From Actinomycetes bacterium (GTDB lineage Bacteria > Actinomycetota > Acidimicrobiia > Acidimicrobiales > RAAP-2), in assembly GCA_021822565.1 (NCBI GenBank), contig JAKAQM010000016.1, forward strand, positions 1 to 32,547: DNA of 32,547 bases, given 5' to 3'. A program made the translations under genes and the position numbers. Positions 30,803-32,547 of the stretch are shown in pieces. The notes beneath the pieces were generated by a model, which did not search any database, had not been told where the DNA came from, and saw only the letters and a list, made by a program, of their open reading frames with translations. Every line of letters begins with the position of its first letter. The stretch's first letter is position 1.

Positions 30803-32372
30803 CGACGATCACATGCGGCTCGGCGCAGCCCCCGAGCTGCTCGGCGGCGGCGACCGCGGCGAGGAGCGCTGCGGCCTTGTGCCGGCACTCCGCCTCTTCG
30901 GTGGCGGGGTCGCTGTCCGCCACGATCCCGGCGCCCGCCTGCACCGAGGCGCGGCCTTCGGGTCCGACGACCATCGTGCGGATGGCGATCGCGGTGTCGA
31001 GGTTCCCCGAGAAGTCGAGGTAGCCGACCACGCCGCCGTAGACGCCGCGCTTGGTGGGCTCGAGGTCGTCGATGATCTCCATCGCCCGCACCTTGGGCGC
31101 GCCCGACAACGTGCCCGCAGGCAGCGTCGCACGCAGGACGTCGATCGGTCCGAGCTCCTCGCGGAGGCGTCCGGACACCTGCGAGGTGAGGTGCATGATG
31201 TGGCTGTAGCGCTCGACGGTCATGAGCTCGTCGACGTGCTCCGTGCCGTACTCGACCACGCGCCCGACGTCGTTGCGGGCGAGGTCGACCAGCATGACGT
31301 GCTCGGCGAGCTCTTTGGGATCCTCGACGAGCTCGGCGCCGAGGTTCCGGTCCTCCTCGTCGCTCGCGCCGCGGGGTCGGGAGCCCGCGATGGGGCGCGA
31401 GGTGACGACCCCGTCGCGCAGGCGCACCATCGGCTCGGGAGACGACCCGACCACCGTGACCTCGTCGAAGCGCAGGAAGTAGAGGTAGGGGCTCGGGTTG
31501 AGCAGCCGGAGCGCGCGGTAGACGTCGAACGGGTCCACCTCGAGGTCGAGGTCGAAGCGCTGGGACAGCACGACCTGGAAGACGTCCCCCGCGTCGATAT
31601 GCCCCTTGGCGACGCCGACCGCGTCGCGGTACGCGCCCGGCGTCATGGTCCGCTGCGCCGCGGCGGGGACCGGCCGTTCGGGCATCGCGACCGGCGAGGG
31701 CGACGCACCCGAGAAGCAGTCCCTCGCCAGCTCGCCGACCCTGCGCCCCGCGGCCGCGTAGGCCTCGTCGAGCTCCGCCGGCGACCATGCGGGGTCCACG
31801 ACCACGTTGTCGATCAGCACCACCCGCTGGAGCCAGTGGTCGAAGGCGGCGAGCTGGCCGATCACCGCGAGCGCCGCGTCGGGATGGCCCAGATCGTCGT
31901 GCGGGACGTTCGGCAACCGCTCGATCTCCCGCACGACGTCGTAGCCGAGGTAGCCGACGATCCCGGACTGCAGCGGCGGCAGCCCGGGGAGCACGGGAGC
32001 CCTGCAGTCGGCGAGCAGCCGCTCGAGCGTCGCGAGGACGCCCGGGGAGCTCCCCGCCGGCACGCGCAGCTGGCCCTCCGAGACGATCGTGGTGCCGTGC
32101 GCGGTGAGCGTCGCGAGCGGGCGCCGCCCGACGAAGGAGTACCGGCCCCAGCGCTCGCCGCCCTCCACGGACTCGAGGAGGAAGCCGGGCGCGTCCCCCA
32201 CGATCGCGCGGAACGCCCCGACCGGGGTGAGCTGGTCGCCCACGACCGCAGCCCACACCGGGACGATCCGCTGGCCGGAGCGCACGAGAGCGCCGAACCC
32301 CCGGCGATCGGGGTGCACGGGGAGCGTGCCGCCTGCGCCGTCCGCGACCGTGCCCACCTGGGCCCTCGGCAT
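30786..32372 (-). CDS. trpE: Anthranilate synthase component I
   Basis: Converts chorismate to anthranilate with the TrpG amidotransferase, which is not in this window. 528 aa. The tryptophan feedback site is visible as FLLESVEGGERWGRYSF. Catalytic blocks are DVFQVVLSQRFDL, YLYFLRFDEVTVVGSSPE, RPIAGSRPRG, LVDLARNDVGRV, LSGAPKVRAMEIID and RGVYGGVVGYLDFSGNLDTAIAIRT. ATG 32372 shares one base with the hisI stop (TGATG) and has a GGGAGG-rich upstream; a longer frame to 32468 is shadow of hisI. Confidence 0.95.
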   Translation of the reverse strand: MPRAQVGTVADGAGGTLPVHPDRRGFGALVRSGQRIVPVWAAVVGDQLTPVGAFRAIVGDAPGFLLESVEGGERWGRYSFVGRRPLATLTAHGTTIVSEGQLRVPAGSSPGVLATLERLLADCRAPVLPGLPPLQSGIVGYLGYDVVREIERLPNVPHDDLGHPDAALAVIGQLAAFDHWLQRVVLIDNVVVDPAWSPAELDEAYAAAGRRVGELARDCFSGASPSPVAMPERPVPAAAQRTMTPGAYRDAVGVAKGHIDAGDVFQVVLSQRFDLDLEVDPFDVYRALRLLNPSPYLYFLRFDEVTVVGSSPEPMVRLRDGVVTSRPIAGSRPRGASDEEDRNLGAELVEDPKELAEHVMLVDLARNDVGRVVEYGTEHVDELMTVERYSHIMHLTSQVSGRLREELGPIDVLRATLPAGTLSGAPKVRAMEIIDDLEPTKRGVYGGVVGYLDFSGNLDTAIAIRTMVVGPEGRASVQAGAGIVADSDPATEEAECRHKAAALLAAVAAAEQLGGCAEPHVIVEPVSR

Positions 32373-32547
32373 CAGCCGCCGGCGCCCTCGGCCTCCCGGC
32401 CCGGTGCGGGCACCCCGGGACCGCTGGCGAGGGAGCGGAAGAAGCAGGACCACGACTTCGTGTGGCACGCGCCGTCGCCGTGCTGGTCCACGAGCAGGAG
32501 CAGCGCGTCGCCGTCGCAGTCGACCCGCACCTCGCGCACGTACTGGC
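32372..32547 (-). CDS. hisI: Phosphoribosyl-AMP cyclohydrolase (partial, start outside window)
   Basis: C-terminal 58 residues in the frame ending at TGA 32374-32372. The HisI core is clear: [18 protein letters not shown] (metal-binding Asp/Cys) then [17 protein letters not shown] (zinc Cys and His; normally ACHTGRRSCFY). It opens the purine ring of PR-AMP in histidine synthesis. It overlaps trpE by one base, so his and trp genes are co-transcribed here. Its 5' part lies beyond the right edge. Confidence 0.92.
   Translation of the reverse strand, partial: QYVREVRVDCDGDALLLLVDQHGDGACHTKSWSCFFRSLASGPGVPAPGREAEGAGG

Noticed and set aside
32300-32547. A trp leader peptide/attenuator before trpE
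   Set aside because: trpE overlaps hisI by one base, leaving no leader space; no Trp-rich small ORF seen.

Overview
The window is very GC-rich and densely packed, with many GTG starts and gene pairs that overlap by 1-4 bases (ATGA/GTGA). It contains dissociated type II fatty-acid genes, a Corynebacterium/Streptomyces-style myo-inositol cluster and a trp operon. Together these point to a chromosomal segment of a high-GC actinobacterium; an Acidimicrobiia-like lineage is my inference and was not tested.

Layout. (1) 1-3644, plus strand: fatty-acid synthesis genes fabD (5' end outside the window, fused in frame to a small biotinyl/lipoyl-like domain), fabG, acpP and fabF. (2) 3645-4328: a remnant of a beta-helix protein and a promoter region. 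(3) 4329-25257: a large inositol/polyol catabolic island. Two Gfo/Idh/MocA oxidoreductases run on the plus strand (4329-6565). A minus-strand operon fired from about 14.02 kb carries a Cgl0159-like aldolase, a three-part sugar ABC importer, two more Gfo/Idh enzymes and a GRP-type sugar transporter. A second minus-strand operon starting at 24241 carries iolC-DUF2090, a zinc alcohol dehydrogenase, an IolE-like TIM barrel, a Gfo/Idh enzyme, iolE, iolB, iolD and iolG. A GntR/UTRA regulator (24475-25257) closes the island. (4) 25464-32547, minus strand: hisI (partial), trpE, ygfZ, trpC, trpF, trpB, trpA and a PrxQ/BCP-type peroxiredoxin.

How the genes work together. Inositol or a related polyol enters through the ABC importer and/or the GRP transporter. 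It is oxidised by IolG-type dehydrogenases, dehydrated by IolE, hydrolysed by IolD, isomerised by IolB, phosphorylated by IolC and cleaved by an aldolase (DUF2090 domain and/or Cgl0159-like protein). No iolA (malonate-semialdehyde dehydrogenase) is present. Inverted repeats of the form TGTCnnGACA lie in all three iol promoter regions and are good candidates for the operator of the GntR regulator.

Most notable: the peroxiredoxin gene contains an in-frame TGA exactly where the peroxidatic cysteine belongs (TPG-U-T). The frame is open on both sides, and a hairpin with a bulged U and a GU-containing loop begins about 15 nt after the TGA. It therefore looks like a selenocysteine peroxiredoxin that ordinary gene calling would truncate. 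The second unusual trait is a genome habit: short direct repeats (7-30 bp) sit at more than a dozen gene ends and junctions, several placing stop or GTG codons in all three frames.
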